A DNA stretch of 64,000 bases from Pseudomonas asplenii (GCF_001293465.1 NZ_JSYZ01000004.1:186001-250000), one strand, 5' to 3'; positions 37,000 to 45,279 are shown, numbered from the stretch's first letter. Translations and numbers: made by a program. The notes: a model not told the origin generated them from the letters alone.

Positions 37000-37782
37000 T
37001 TAAAAACGGGTGTTCCTGAGGAATTCCGCCAGACGCGGCGACTGCGGGCGCTCGAACAGTTCCTTGGGTGGTCCCTGTTCCTCTATGCGCCCCTGGTTCA
37101 TGAAAACGATCTTGTCCGACACCTCGAAGGCGAAACGCATCTCGTGGGTGACCAGCAACATGGTCATGCCCTCCTCGGCCAACCCCTTGATCACCGCCAG
37201 CACTTCGCCGACCAGTTCCGGGTCCAGCGCCGAGGTCACTTCATCGAACAGCATCAGGCTCGGGTTCATGGCGATGGCCCGGGCGATCGCCACCCGCTGC
37301 TGCTGGCCGCCGGACAGTTGCCCCGGATAGTGATCGCGGCGCTGCAGCAGGCCGACCCGCTCCAGCCATTTCTCCGCCAGGGCCACCGCCTGGTCCCGGG
37401 GCAGCTTCTTGACCTTGAGCAGGCCCAGGGTGACGTTCTGCAACGCGGTCAGGTGCGGGAACAGGTTGAACTGCTGGAACGCCATCCCGGTCATGGCCCG
37501 GTGCTGGGCGATCACCTTCTCCGGATGACGGACGCGCTTGCCATCGACCTCGCTGTAGCCGATCGACTCGCCATCGAGGGTGATCTGCCCGCCCTGGAAC
37601 TCTTCCAGCAGGTTCACGCAGCGCAGCAGCGTGGTCTTGCCCGATCCGCTGGAGCCGATCAGCGTGACCACGTTGCCGCGGTGCATGTCCAGGTCGACAC
37701 CCTTGAGCACTTCGAGCTGACCGTATTGCTTGTGCAGCCCGCGAATGCTGAGCAGTGCTTGCTTGTCGTTTGTCGCAATCAT
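37000..37782 (-). CDS. Polar-amino-acid-type ABC transporter ATPase
   Basis: ATPase of 260 residues of the GlnQ/HisP class. Walker [10 protein letters not shown], a Q-loop in [15 protein letters not shown], signature [14 protein letters not shown], Walker [15 protein letters not shown] and H-loop [15 protein letters not shown] are intact. Its start overlaps the stop of the preceding permease by four bases (ATGA), so translation is coupled. It is part of a binding protein-permease-permease-ATPase operon that probably imports the substrate of the deaminase in this locus. Confidence 0.93.
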   Translation of the reverse strand: MIATNDKQALLSIRGLHKQYGQLEVLKGVDLDMHRGNVVTLIGSSGSGKTTLLRCVNLLEEFQGGQITLDGESIGYSEVDGKRVRHPEKVIAQHRAMTGMAFQQFNLFPHLTALQNVTLGLLKVKKLPRDQAVALAEKWLERVGLLQRRDHYPGQLSGGQQQRVAIARAIAMNPSLMLFDEVTSALDPELVGEVLAVIKGLAEEGMTMLLVTHEMRFAFEVSDKIVFMNQGRIEEQGPPKELFERPQSPRLAEFLRNTRF

Positions 37783-38441
37783 GGCAACGCCACCCGCTTT
37801 TCAATATGCCGACCGAGCAGTTCGATGGCGTAGTTGATGATGAAGAACAAGAACCCGGCGAACAGGTAGAACTCCAGGGTCATGAAGGTCCGGGCGATCA
37901 CCTGCTGGGTGCTGAGCAACAGCTCGGCAACGCCGATCACCGACAACAGGGTCGAGGCCTTGACGATCTCGGTGGACGAGTTGACCCAGGTCGGCAGGAT
38001 CTGCCGCAGGGCCTGGGGCAACAGCACGTATCCGAGCGCCTGGAAGAAGGTCAGGCCGATGGCCTGGCTGGCTTCCATCTGCCCGCGGGGAATGGCCTGC
38101 AGCGAACCGCGGACGATTTCCGCGACATGGGAGCCGCAGAACAGCGTCAGGCCCAGGGCACCGGCCTGGAACGCACTGATCTGCCAGCCCAGGGCCGGGG
38201 CCATGTAGAAGCAGGCCAGCACCAGGACGAACACCGGCGTACCGCGGATCAGGTCGACGTACAGGCGAAATGGCAGGCGCATCCAGACATTGCCGTAGGT
38301 CAGCACCAGGCCGGCGACGATGCCGATCAGCGTGCCGCAGACAATCGCCAGGGCCGAACACTGCACGCTGGTCAGGAAGCCCTGCCACAACGGCTCGCGG
38401 GCGATCCACAACTCATGCAGCCAATGGGGGGATTCGTACAT
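37779..38441 (-). CDS. Polar-amino-acid-type ABC permease (second)
   Basis: Inner-membrane permease of 220 residues of the HisM/GlnP class with about five hydrophobic segments. It begins around [33 protein letters not shown]. The ATPase-docking loop is [33 protein letters not shown]. It starts 9 bases after the first permease and overlaps the ATPase gene. Confidence 0.92.
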   Translation of the reverse strand: MYESPHWLHELWIAREPLWQGFLTSVQCSALAIVCGTLIGIVAGLVLTYGNVWMRLPFRLYVDLIRGTPVFVLVLACFYMAPALGWQISAFQAGALGLTLFCGSHVAEIVRGSLQAIPRGQMEASQAIGLTFFQALGYVLLPQALRQILPTWVNSSTEIVKASTLLSVIGVAELLLSTQQVIARTFMTLEFYLFAGFLFFIINYAIELLGRHIEKRVALP

Positions 38442-38450
38442 GACAGGCTC

Positions 38451-39113
38451 CTAGCGGCGGATCGCCAGACGCTGTTCGAGCTGACGCAGCATCAGGGCAA
38501 TGAGGTAACAGGCGGCCACGTAGAGCGCGGTGGTGACCAGCCAGGTCTCGATCACCCGGTAGCTCTCCACGTTGATCTTGCGGGCGTAATAGGTCAGCTC
38601 CGGCACGGCGATGGCCGCCGCCAGGGAGGTGTCCTTGAACAGCGAGATGAAGTTGTTGGACAACGCCGGCAGCACGTTGCGCAGCATCACCGGCACCGTA
38701 ATGTAGGCACGCACCTGCCATTCGCCCAGGCCGATCGCCAGCCCGGCCTCGCGCTGGCCCTTGGGGATGCTCAGCAGCCCGGCGCGGAACACCTCGGTCA
38801 GGTAGGCGCCGGCATACAGCGACAGGGTGATGATGAACGAAGGGATCTTGTCCAGCCGGATGCCCAGGCTCGGCATGGCGAAGTAGATCAACAGGATCAG
38901 CACCAGGATCGGCGTATTACGGATCACCGTGACGTACACCGAGGCCAGCGTGCGCAAGGTGCGGTGCTGGCTGAGCAGGGCGAACGCCATCATCAGGCCG
39001 ATCGCGCAGCCGATGGCGATCGACACCAGTGCCAGCTCCAGGCCCAGGCCGAGCCCCGCCAGCAAGCTGGGGAAGTCGCGCCACACGGCAGCAAAATTCA
39101 ACTGATAGTTCAT
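38451..39113 (-). CDS. Polar-amino-acid-type ABC permease (first)
   Basis: Inner-membrane permease of 220 residues, HisQ-like. Five or so membrane segments begin with LLAGLGLGLELALVSIAIGCAIGLMMAFALL. The docking loop reads GQREAGLAIGLGEWQVRAYITVPVMLRNVLP. It pairs with the next permease to form the heterodimeric channel. It follows the binding-protein gene by 53 bases. Confidence 0.92.
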   Translation of the reverse strand: MNYQLNFAAVWRDFPSLLAGLGLGLELALVSIAIGCAIGLMMAFALLSQHRTLRTLASVYVTVIRNTPILVLILLIYFAMPSLGIRLDKIPSFIITLSLYAGAYLTEVFRAGLLSIPKGQREAGLAIGLGEWQVRAYITVPVMLRNVLPALSNNFISLFKDTSLAAAIAVPELTYYARKINVESYRVIETWLVTTALYVAACYLIALMLRQLEQRLAIRR

Positions 39114-39166
39114 GGTTCACAGTACCTTCGACAGGGCACCGCGCGCGGCGCCCTGCTCTGGAGAGA

Positions 39167-40015
39167 TCACTTGAATTCGACGGGGAAACCGATTTCCGGA
39201 GTGGGCAGGTCGACACCGAACCACTTCTTGAAGGAGGCGGCGTAGGTCGGGAACTCGACCCCGGTCATCGACTCGTGCAGGGCGGTGTTGACGAAGTTCA
39301 GCCAGTCCTGGTCGCCGCGCTTGACCGCACAGGCATAGGTCTGCGGGCTCCAGGCGTAGGCCGGGCTGCGGTAGCGGCCGGGGTTCTGCACCATCAGGTA
39401 TTTGACCGAGGACTGGTCGGTGGCGGCGGCGTCGGCGCGACCGGAGTTCACGGCCTGGTACATCAGGTCGACGCTGTCGTACTGGTCGACCTTGGCCTGG
39501 GGCAGCGCCTGGTGCACCAGCTCCTCGGCGTAGACGTTCTGCAGCACGGCCACGGTGACCTTGTCGCCGGCAGCCTTGAGATCGTCGATCTCCTTGTACT
39601 TGCTGTTGTTCGGCAGCAGCAGGCCGACCCCTTCGCGGTAATACGGCAGGGTGAACGCCACCTGCTGGGCACGACTGGCGGTGACGGTGATGAACTGGCA
39701 ACTGATGTCGACCTTGTCGGTCAGCAGGTTGGGAATCCGCGCATCCGACGACTGCACCACGTATTCGACTTTGCTCGGATCATTGAACAGGCCCTTGGCG
39801 ATCATGGCGCCGATGTCGATATCGAAGCCCTGCAACTTGCCGTCCGCCCCCTGGAAGTGCCAGGGCGCGTTGGTGCTACCGGTGCCGACGATCAGGTGAC
39901 CGCGCTTGAGCACGCTGTCGAGCTTGCTGTCGGCGGCCTGGGCCGTCCCTACCGCAGCCGCCGTAGCGGCCAGAATGAAAGCACAGGCTTTGAACAAGGA
40001 AGGTACGCGTTGCAT
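39167..40015 (-). CDS. ABC transporter substrate-binding protein (amino-acid class)
   Basis: Periplasmic binding protein of 282 residues (SBP family 3). The signal peptide is MQRVPSLFKACAFILAATAAAVGTAQAA. The mature protein starts with the family pattern LKRGHLIVGTGSTNAPWHFQGADGKLQGFDIDIGAMIAKGL and has DISCQFITVTASRAQQVAFTLPYY. The start at 40015 was chosen because GGAG lies 9 bases upstream and the signal peptide begins there; the open frame to 40195 crosses the operator palindrome. By context the ligand could be D-glucosaminate or a D-amino acid; this is inference. Confidence 0.92.
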   Translation of the reverse strand: MQRVPSLFKACAFILAATAAAVGTAQAADSKLDSVLKRGHLIVGTGSTNAPWHFQGADGKLQGFDIDIGAMIAKGLFNDPSKVEYVVQSSDARIPNLLTDKVDISCQFITVTASRAQQVAFTLPYYREGVGLLLPNNSKYKEIDDLKAAGDKVTVAVLQNVYAEELVHQALPQAKVDQYDSVDLMYQAVNSGRADAAATDQSSVKYLMVQNPGRYRSPAYAWSPQTYACAVKRGDQDWLNFVNTALHESMTGVEFPTYAASFKKWFGVDLPTPEIGFPVEFK

Positions 40016-40040
40016 GACGTTGCACTCCGATGATGTGTAT

Positions 40041-40056
40041 TCCGCTATAGCGGAAC
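40041..40056. promoter_or_regulatory. Perfect 16-bp palindrome, likely repressor operator
   Basis: TTCCGCTATAGCGGAA is an exact 16-bp palindrome 26 bases upstream of the binding-protein start codon, with a further CGGAAT half-site at about 40072. Its size, AT centre and place between promoter and start fit an IclR-type repressor site. The IclR gene of the same locus is the obvious candidate. Confidence 0.65.
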
Positions 40057-40262
40057 TTGGTATGTAACAACGGAATAGACAGCAGAAAGTGTGCCACAGG
40101 AAATCGCGGTCGTTAACCGGCTCGGTAAAGTTCAGGAAAATCAGAGAGATAGGTTTTTCTGCAGGAAACCGGTTACACAAGGTGCGCGTGGGCAAATGCT
40201 ACGGAAGGCAACGATGGTGGGTGCCAAGGCCCCAAGGCGGTGCAGGAGCGAAGATCAGGCGC

Positions 40263-40351
40263 TTCGCGGACAAGCCCTGCTCCCATCGTTTTTTGCCGCA
40301 TGCAAATCTTGTGTACGACATCACCCTGTAGGAGCAGGGCTTGCCCGCGAA
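40263..40351. repeat. REPIN in the intergenic region upstream of the lipoprotein gene
   Basis: Arms TTCGCGGACAAGCCCTGCTCC (about 40263-40283, first 20 bases perfect) and its near-complement at 40331-40351 enclose a 47-base spacer. The 449-base gap 40016-40464 holds this REPIN and the palindrome at 40041; no protein-like frame was found in it. Confidence 0.78.
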
Positions 40352-40464
40352 TGGGCCGCCAGGAGCAGCACGAAATCCGGACCAGCGCAGCGGCTTCTGC
40401 TTTGCGGCACCCAAGCAAACAGCTAGTATCCCGCCCTCTCTTCCCACCGCCCTTGCGGGCCTAC

Positions 40465-40926
40465 ATGGATGTCGCGATGCGTTCCCTGCTTCTGCTCTGT
40501 TTAGTTACCCTGATCACCGGCTGCAGCATCAGGCAGCAGGTCACCCCAGTCGATTTCGCCGCCAACCCCGCCGCACGGATCTGCGTGATCCCGGCTGATG
40601 GCGTGCGTGAGTCGTTTACCGAAGCCTATGGCAATGCCCTGAAGGGCAAGGGTTTCACCGTAGCAGTGCTGCCCAGTGCGAGTAACCCGCAGGATTGCCC
40701 GCTGAGTAGCACCCTGCTGGGGCGCTGGAGCTGGGACATGGCGCTGTATCTGTCGGAAGTGGATATCAGGGTCTACCAGTTCGGCCGGGAAGTCGGCTCG
40801 GCAACCTATAACTCAAGAAGCGGCTCATTGCGCATGGACAAGTTCATCAACGCCGAAAGCAAGATCAAGGAACTGACCGACCAGTTGTTCCCGATCGGCG
40901 TGCGCCCCCTGAGCGCCCATCGCTGA
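40465..40926 (+). CDS. Small lipoprotein, Sbal_3080-like
   Basis: Predicted lipoprotein of 153 residues. The signal sequence MRSLLLLCLVTLITGCSI has a clear lipobox (LITGC) with the acylated Cys near residue 20. The mature part includes ARICVIPADGVRESFTEAYGNAL, WSWDMALYLSEVDIRVYQFGREVGSATYNSRSG and a C-terminal helix IKELTDQLFPIG, which recalls lipoproteins annotated Sbal_3080 family. A second in-frame ATG at 40477, closer to the signal sequence and with GGA upstream, may be the true start. No operon partner. Function unknown. Confidence 0.8.
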   Translation: MDVAMRSLLLLCLVTLITGCSIRQQVTPVDFAANPAARICVIPADGVRESFTEAYGNALKGKGFTVAVLPSASNPQDCPLSSTLLGRWSWDMALYLSEVDIRVYQFGREVGSATYNSRSGSLRMDKFINAESKIKELTDQLFPIGVRPLSAHR

Positions 40927-41034
40927 GATCGCAACAGCCCAGGCAGGCGCGAGTGCCAGACATCCCCCTGGGGCTCGCGTGCGGGAACGCAACGGCACCC
41001 TGTTCGAGCTGTCTGGAAAGTGTCGCGGCCGCGC

Positions 41035-41121
41035 TCAGTGCAGCAGCATCACCACCGCCACGGCGAACGTCGCCATCACTGCCGTCATGCCGGTCATGTA
41101 CAGTGCAAACCCCTTGGCCAT
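41035..41121 (-). CDS. 28-residue membrane peptide
   Basis: A very short open frame, MAKGFALYMTGMTAVMATFAVAVVMLLH, that is one hydrophobic helix with a basic N-terminus. GGGGA lies about 6 bases before the ATG at 41121, which favours this start over an upstream in-frame one at 41232 that adds an unrelated polar leader. Upstream, TTGACC and GGTCAA (about 41167-41190) form a spaced inverted repeat that also contains a possible -35 element. It may be a small membrane regulator, or one half of a toxin-type locus; no evidence decides. Confidence 0.5.
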   Translation of the reverse strand: MAKGFALYMTGMTAVMATFAVAVVMLLH

Positions 41122-41300
41122 GCTGATCCCCCGAAATAGGCTGTAGAAATCACCGTCGTTTTTTTGACCCTTCCAACAAACGGTCAAGGATTCTAGCAGC
41201 GAGTGATGTGTTTTTGACATTAACTTTCGCATGAATACTTTCGCCTCCCGATCGGTGGCGGCTGAACCATTTAATTAGCAGCCTAATAAAAAGCTCCGCA

Positions 41301-41317
41301 CTTAATTCAGCGTTAAT
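41301..41317 (+). promoter_or_regulatory. PmrA/QseB-like direct repeat before the DUF2790 gene
   Basis: CTTAAT-TCAGC-GTTAAT is a direct repeat with a 5-base spacer, close to the TTAA-based boxes bound by PmrA/QseB/ColR-type OmpR regulators. It lies about 117 bases before the DUF2790 start. A weaker similar element (TTTAATTAGCAGCCTAAT) precedes it at about 41271. Regulator identity is a guess. Confidence 0.35.
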
Positions 41318-41433
41318 CGTGTGCAGGGAAAGTGAAGTCGACCGCGTCAGCGCAGATCTCCCCTGCCGCCTTGCGCGGCATGTCCAATGCCCTGGCGATT
41401 GGACCCTTGTTCAGCCTGATTCGGAGAAAGATC

Positions 41434-41700
41434 ATGAAGTTTCGTACCTTACTGATGAGCGGTGCCCTGGCCCTGAGCGCCTTCGCCGGCGTGGCCCAGG
41501 CCGACACGGCTGCCACCGCCCAGGCCGTGCCCTATCACTACGGCATGCCCCTGAATATCGACAAGGTCATCTCGATGACCGAACAGCCCACCGTGGAGTG
41601 CAAGGTGGTCAAGGCCGACATGAAGTTCATCGACAAGGCCGGCAAGACCGAGGACGTCAGCTATCGCAAGCTGTCGGATGCCTGCAACTTCAACAACTGA
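41434..41700 (+). CDS. DUF2790-family periplasmic protein
   Basis: Exported protein of 88 residues. The signal peptide MKFRTLLMSGALALSAFAGVAQA is followed by a short mature part with VPYHYGMPLNIDKVISM and PTVECKVVKADMKFIDKAGKTEDVSYRKLSDAC, the pattern of the DUF2790 proteins common in Pseudomonas. Two Cys could form a disulfide. GGAGAAAG lies upstream of this ATG; the longer frame from 41332 is not supported. Role unknown; some members are metal- or stress-responsive. A perfect REPIN follows immediately. Confidence 0.85.
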   Translation: MKFRTLLMSGALALSAFAGVAQADTAATAQAVPYHYGMPLNIDKVISMTEQPTVECKVVKADMKFIDKAGKTEDVSYRKLSDACNFNN

Positions 41701-41827
41701 GGCAGGGTTTCGAAGGCCCATTCGCGGGCAAGCCCGGCTCCTACAATTTTGTGTCGTTCACAATCTGGCGTACTCCCTCGAACCGTAGGAGCCGGGCTTG
41801 CCCGCGAATGGGCCCCAGAGCCCTGCC
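41701..41827. repeat. Perfect REPIN with 30-bp arms
   Basis: The arms 41715-41744 and 41785-41814 are exact 30-bp reverse complements, including the REP core TTCGCGGGCAAGCC and the CTCCTAC end, with a 40-base spacer. Outer flanks GGCAGGG (41701-41707) and CCCTGCC (41821-41827) also pair. It lies between convergent genes and may also stop transcription from both sides. Confidence 0.88.
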
Positions 41828-41868
41828 TACCCTAATGAAATCCCCCGCAAGCAGGCGCTGCCCCAGGC

Positions 41869-42624
41869 TCAGCGGCTGTCGAAAGCCTTGAGCATGGCCT
41901 TCTGCGTTGCCAGCAGCCGCTCCTTCACCGCCTCCCGAGCCCCTTCCAGGCGCGCCGACGGCGCCACCACGCACAACGCGTAGGCACTTTGCCCGGCCAA
42001 CAGCTCGACGCCCATGGCGCTCACCCCCGGCATATGCCCGTCGGCATCGAAAGCCACCCCCGTGCGCCGCACCTCCGCCAGCTCCGCCAGCAGGTCCGGC
42101 CAATGGGTCTTGGTCATGGGCGTCAGGCTCTTGAGCTGCTTGCCCAGCAGTTGTACCACCGCCTCGTCGCTCATCCGCGCCAACAGCACCTTGCCGCCCG
42201 AAGTCGCATGCATGGTCAGGAACGAACTGGCATCCGGCACCACCCGCAACGGCTGGTTCGACACCGCCATCTGCAGAATCAGCAACTCGGCACCGCTGGC
42301 ATGCAGCAGCACCGCGGTTTCACCGGTCTCGCGCGACAGCTGTTCCAGGTAGGGCCTGGCCTTTTGCGTCACATCGATATGGCTGTGGGACGCCAGGCGC
42401 ATCAGCGCCGGCCCCAGGCGCACCCCGGCCGGCCCCTGGATTTCCAGTAACTGTTCCTGGGCCAGGGCATCCACCAGCCTCTGGACCGTCGAGCGCGGCA
42501 GATCGATGCGCTTGGCGATCGCCCCCAGGCTCAAGCCCCCCGGTTCGTCCTCCAGGCAGCGCAGAATGGCAGCCGCCCGGCTGATCACCTGGATACCCCC
42601 ACGTTCGGTTTCAGGGACTGACAT
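41869..42624 (-). CDS. IclR-family regulator of the adjacent efflux operon
   Basis: Regulator of 251 residues. The winged helix-turn-helix reads VISRAAAILRCLEDEPGGLSLGAIAKRIDLPRSTVQRLVDAL; the effector-binding domain has HATSGGKVLLARMSDEAV and GVSAMGVELLAGQSAYALCVVAPS. Of two nearby ATGs, the one at 42624 has AGGAG at 8 bases and is preferred; the other (42630) is only 2 bases from it. It is divergent from the MFS-HlyD-NodT operon across a 96-base gap with a palindrome, so it likely represses that operon and itself. Confidence 0.92.
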   Translation of the reverse strand: MSVPETERGGIQVISRAAAILRCLEDEPGGLSLGAIAKRIDLPRSTVQRLVDALAQEQLLEIQGPAGVRLGPALMRLASHSHIDVTQKARPYLEQLSRETGETAVLLHASGAELLILQMAVSNQPLRVVPDASSFLTMHATSGGKVLLARMSDEAVVQLLGKQLKSLTPMTKTHWPDLLAELAEVRRTGVAFDADGHMPGVSAMGVELLAGQSAYALCVVAPSARLEGAREAVKERLLATQKAMLKAFDSR

Positions 42625-42639
42625 CGACATTGCTCCTTT

Positions 42640-42665
42640 GTACCGCTCACTGATACAGTGTACCG
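42640..42665. promoter_or_regulatory. Candidate operator between the IclR gene and the efflux operon
   Basis: CACTG-ATA-CAGTG (42648-42660) is a perfect palindrome, flanked by a direct repeat GTACCG at 42640-42645 and 42660-42665 (20 bases apart). It lies immediately upstream of the IclR start and about 60 bases before the MFS start, where a divergent repressor would bind. Confidence 0.5.
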
Positions 42666-42720
42666 AAATATTGTTAGCGGTGACGTTTTCGCGCAACCGC
42701 CTTCCACAGGATTTGCGTGC

Positions 42721-44253
42721 ATGCTGTCCCCACCCCCCGGGCCACCCGTGGCCGTTCCCTTCGACCGGCGGCTGATCATCGGACTGGTCGGCGTACTGAT
42801 CGCCGCCCTGACCTCGGGCATCAACGACCGCGTCACCGAACTGGCACTGGCGGATGTGCTGGGGGCGTTCGGCATCGGCCATGACGAAGGCACCTGGATC
42901 AGCGCATTGTATGCAGCGGCGGAAGTCTCGGCGATGCTGATCGCACCCTGGCTGGCGGTGACCTTCTCGCTGCGGCGCTTCGCCATAGCCATGACCCTGG
43001 CCTTCGGCCTTTTCGGCGTGCTCTGCCCCCTGGCGCCGAACCTTGAGGCGCTGTTGCTGCTGCGGGTGTTGCAGGGCCTGGCCGGCGGCGCCCTGCCGCC
43101 TTTGCTGATGACCGTGGCCCTGCGTTTCCTGCCCTGGCACTACAAGCTCTACGGTTTGTCGGCCTATGCGCTCACCGCCACCTTCGGCCCGAACATTTCC
43201 CTGCCCCTGGCCGCCACCTGGACCGAAAACCTCGACTGGCGCCTGGTGTTCTGGCAGATCGCACCCTGCTGCCTGCTCGCCACCGCCTTCATCGCCTACG
43301 GCATCCCGCAGGACCCGCTGCGCCTGGAGCGTTTCAGGCAGGCCGACTGGCGCGGCGCGCTGCTCGGTTGCGGCGGCCTGGCCATGCTGGTGATCGGCCT
43401 GCTGCAGGGCGAACGCCTGGACTGGTTCGCCTCGCCGCTGATCGGCCTGCTGCTGGGTGGCGCGGCCCTCTGCCTGCCGCTGTTCCTGCTCAACGAGTGG
43501 TTCCACCCGCTGCCGCTGTTCAAGGTGCAACTGCTGGAACGGCGCAACTTCGCCTATGGCATCGCCACCCTGGCGCTGTTCGTCATGGTCTCGATGACCG
43601 GCGTCGCCCTGCCCGCCAACTACCTGGCCCATATCCAGGGCTACCGCGCCGAGCAAAGCATGCCGCTGGCCCTGCTGATCGCCCTGCCGCAACTGCTGCT
43701 GGCGCCCCTGGTCGCCACGGTGATCAACCGCAACTGGGTCGACTCGCGCTACGTGATCGCCTGCGGCCTGCTGCTGATGACCCTGGCCTGCCTCGGTGGC
43801 TCGCAGTTGACCAGCGCCTGGGTCCGCGAAGATTTCTACCCGCTGCAACTGCTGCAGACCCTCGGCCAGCCGATGATCGTCGTACCGCTGCTGATGGTCG
43901 CCACCGGCGTGATCCAGCCCATCGAGGGCCCCTTCGCCTCGGCCATGGTCAATTCGCTGCGTGGCCTGTCCTCGGTGATCGGCGCGGTCCTGCTGGAGAA
44001 TTTCATCACCACCCGCCAGCACCTGCATTCCAACACCCTGGTTGACCAATGGGCCGCCAACCAGCAGGCCCTGATTCCGCTGCTCGATGAACAGCCGCTG
44101 GCCGGCATGGCCGCGCGCCTGCGCGAACAGGCCTTCGTATTGAGTTTCAGCGATGCCTTCCTGGCCATGATCGGGCTGATCGCGATCCTGACGATTCTCC
44201 TGTTGACCCTGCCGACCCGCCCTTTCCCTCCCCAAGCGCCGAAAATGCCATGA
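42721..44253 (+). CDS. EmrB/QacA-type MFS drug efflux transporter
   Basis: DHA2-type inner-membrane proton antiporter of 510 residues with about 14 hydrophobic segments. It opens LIIGLVGVLIAALTSGINDRVTELALADV and continues DEGTWISALYAAAEVSAMLIAPWLA, the EmrB-like first loop. LQGLAGGALPPLLMTVALR matches the motif-C region of drug antiporters. The ATG at 42721 was preferred because the in-frame start at 42658 overlaps the operator and promoter region. Its last bases overlap the next gene (ATGA), forming an EmrB-EmrA-OprM-type tripartite pump across both membranes. Substrate unknown. Confidence 0.9.
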   Translation: MLSPPPGPPVAVPFDRRLIIGLVGVLIAALTSGINDRVTELALADVLGAFGIGHDEGTWISALYAAAEVSAMLIAPWLAVTFSLRRFAIAMTLAFGLFGVLCPLAPNLEALLLLRVLQGLAGGALPPLLMTVALRFLPWHYKLYGLSAYALTATFGPNISLPLAATWTENLDWRLVFWQIAPCCLLATAFIAYGIPQDPLRLERFRQADWRGALLGCGGLAMLVIGLLQGERLDWFASPLIGLLLGGAALCLPLFLLNEWFHPLPLFKVQLLERRNFAYGIATLALFVMVSMTGVALPANYLAHIQGYRAEQSMPLALLIALPQLLLAPLVATVINRNWVDSRYVIACGLLLMTLACLGGSQLTSAWVREDFYPLQLLQTLGQPMIVVPLLMVATGVIQPIEGPFASAMVNSLRGLSSVIGAVLLENFITTRQHLHSNTLVDQWAANQQALIPLLDEQPLAGMAARLREQAFVLSFSDAFLAMIGLIAILTILLLTLPTRPFPPQAPKMP

Positions 44254-45278
44254 AACCGAAACTCTCTCTCAGCCTGGTCGGGAGTGCCGTACTCCTGATC
44301 GTCGCTTACAGCGGCTATCACCTGCTGCGCAACGACGGCACGCAGAGCACCGACGACGCCCGCATCACCGCCGATTCGGTACTGATTGCCCCGCAGATCG
44401 CCGGCGTGGTGAGCAAGGTCGCGGTGGCCGACAATGAACCGGTCAAGGCCGGCCAACTGCTGCTGGAAATCGATGCCCGCGACTATCAGGCCGCGCAGGC
44501 GGCTGCCATCGCCGCGGTCAACGCGGCCCAGGCCCAGGTGAAGGACCTTGCGGCGGAGCTCGAACGCCAGGCGACGCTGATCACCCAGGCCGACGCCACC
44601 CTGCGCTCGACGGCGGCCTCACTGAAATTCGCCCAGGCCAATGCCCAGCGCTATCGCAACCTGTCCAGTTCCGGTGCCGGCACCCGCGAAGAACAGCAGA
44701 AAGCCGATGCCGAACTGGCCCGCTGGCAGGCCGTGCACGACCACGACGCGGCGGCCAGGCTGGAACAGCAGAAGAACCGGGAAGTGCTCAAGGCCCGCCT
44801 GGAGATGGCCCACGCAGCAGTGGAACAGGCCCGCGCCACGCTGCTCAAGGCCGATCTGGAGGTGTCCTATACCCGGATCGTCGCGCCCCACGATGGCGTG
44901 GTCGGCCAACGCAGCGTCCGCGTCGGCGCCTATGTCGCGCCGGGCAAGGCAGTCATGGCCGTGGTCCCGGTCAGCGATGCCTACGTCGTCGCCAACTTCC
45001 GCGAGACCCAACTGGCCCACATGCAGCCGAACCAGGCCGTCGACATCAGCATCGACAGCTTCCCCGACCGCACCTACAACGGCCATGTCGACAGTCTCGC
45101 GCCCGCCACCGGCCTGAGCTTCTCCGCGATTGCCCCGGACAACGCCACCGGCAACTTCACCAAGGTGGTACAACGGATTCCGGTGAAAATCGTCTTCGAC
45201 CATGACCAGCCCGGCCTGAACGACCTGCGGGTCGGCATGTCGGTGATTGCCCGGGTCATCACCCTGGAGAATCGATAG
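44250..45278 (+). CDS. EmrA/HlyD-family membrane fusion protein
   Basis: Periplasmic adaptor of 342 residues anchored by an N-terminal membrane helix (LSLVGSAVLLIVAYSGYHLL). The biotinyl-lipoyl-like halves read VLIAPQIAGVVSKVAVADNEPVKAGQLLLEID and TRIVAPHDGVVGQRSVRVGAYVAPGKAVMAVV, flanking a long coiled-coil hairpin (about 75-195). This links the MFS pump to the outer-membrane channel. It overlaps the MFS gene by 4 bases and is followed by the channel gene after one base. Confidence 0.93.
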   Translation: MKPKLSLSLVGSAVLLIVAYSGYHLLRNDGTQSTDDARITADSVLIAPQIAGVVSKVAVADNEPVKAGQLLLEIDARDYQAAQAAAIAAVNAAQAQVKDLAAELERQATLITQADATLRSTAASLKFAQANAQRYRNLSSSGAGTREEQQKADAELARWQAVHDHDAAARLEQQKNREVLKARLEMAHAAVEQARATLLKADLEVSYTRIVAPHDGVVGQRSVRVGAYVAPGKAVMAVVPVSDAYVVANFRETQLAHMQPNQAVDISIDSFPDRTYNGHVDSLAPATGLSFSAIAPDNATGNFTKVVQRIPVKIVFDHDQPGLNDLRVGMSVIARVITLENR

Positions 45279-45279
45279 G

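Noticed and set aside
41715..41814. CRISPR-like repeat array
   Set aside because: The repeated unit occurs only as an inverted pair (REPIN), not as multiple direct repeats with unique spacers; no cas gene is present.
42631..44235. N-terminal 535-codon extension of the IclR frame at 41869-42624, antisense to the MFS gene
   Set aside because: The extension is Gln/Gly/Arg-rich and lies opposite a 14-helix transporter; the IclR family start with AGGAG lies at 42624.
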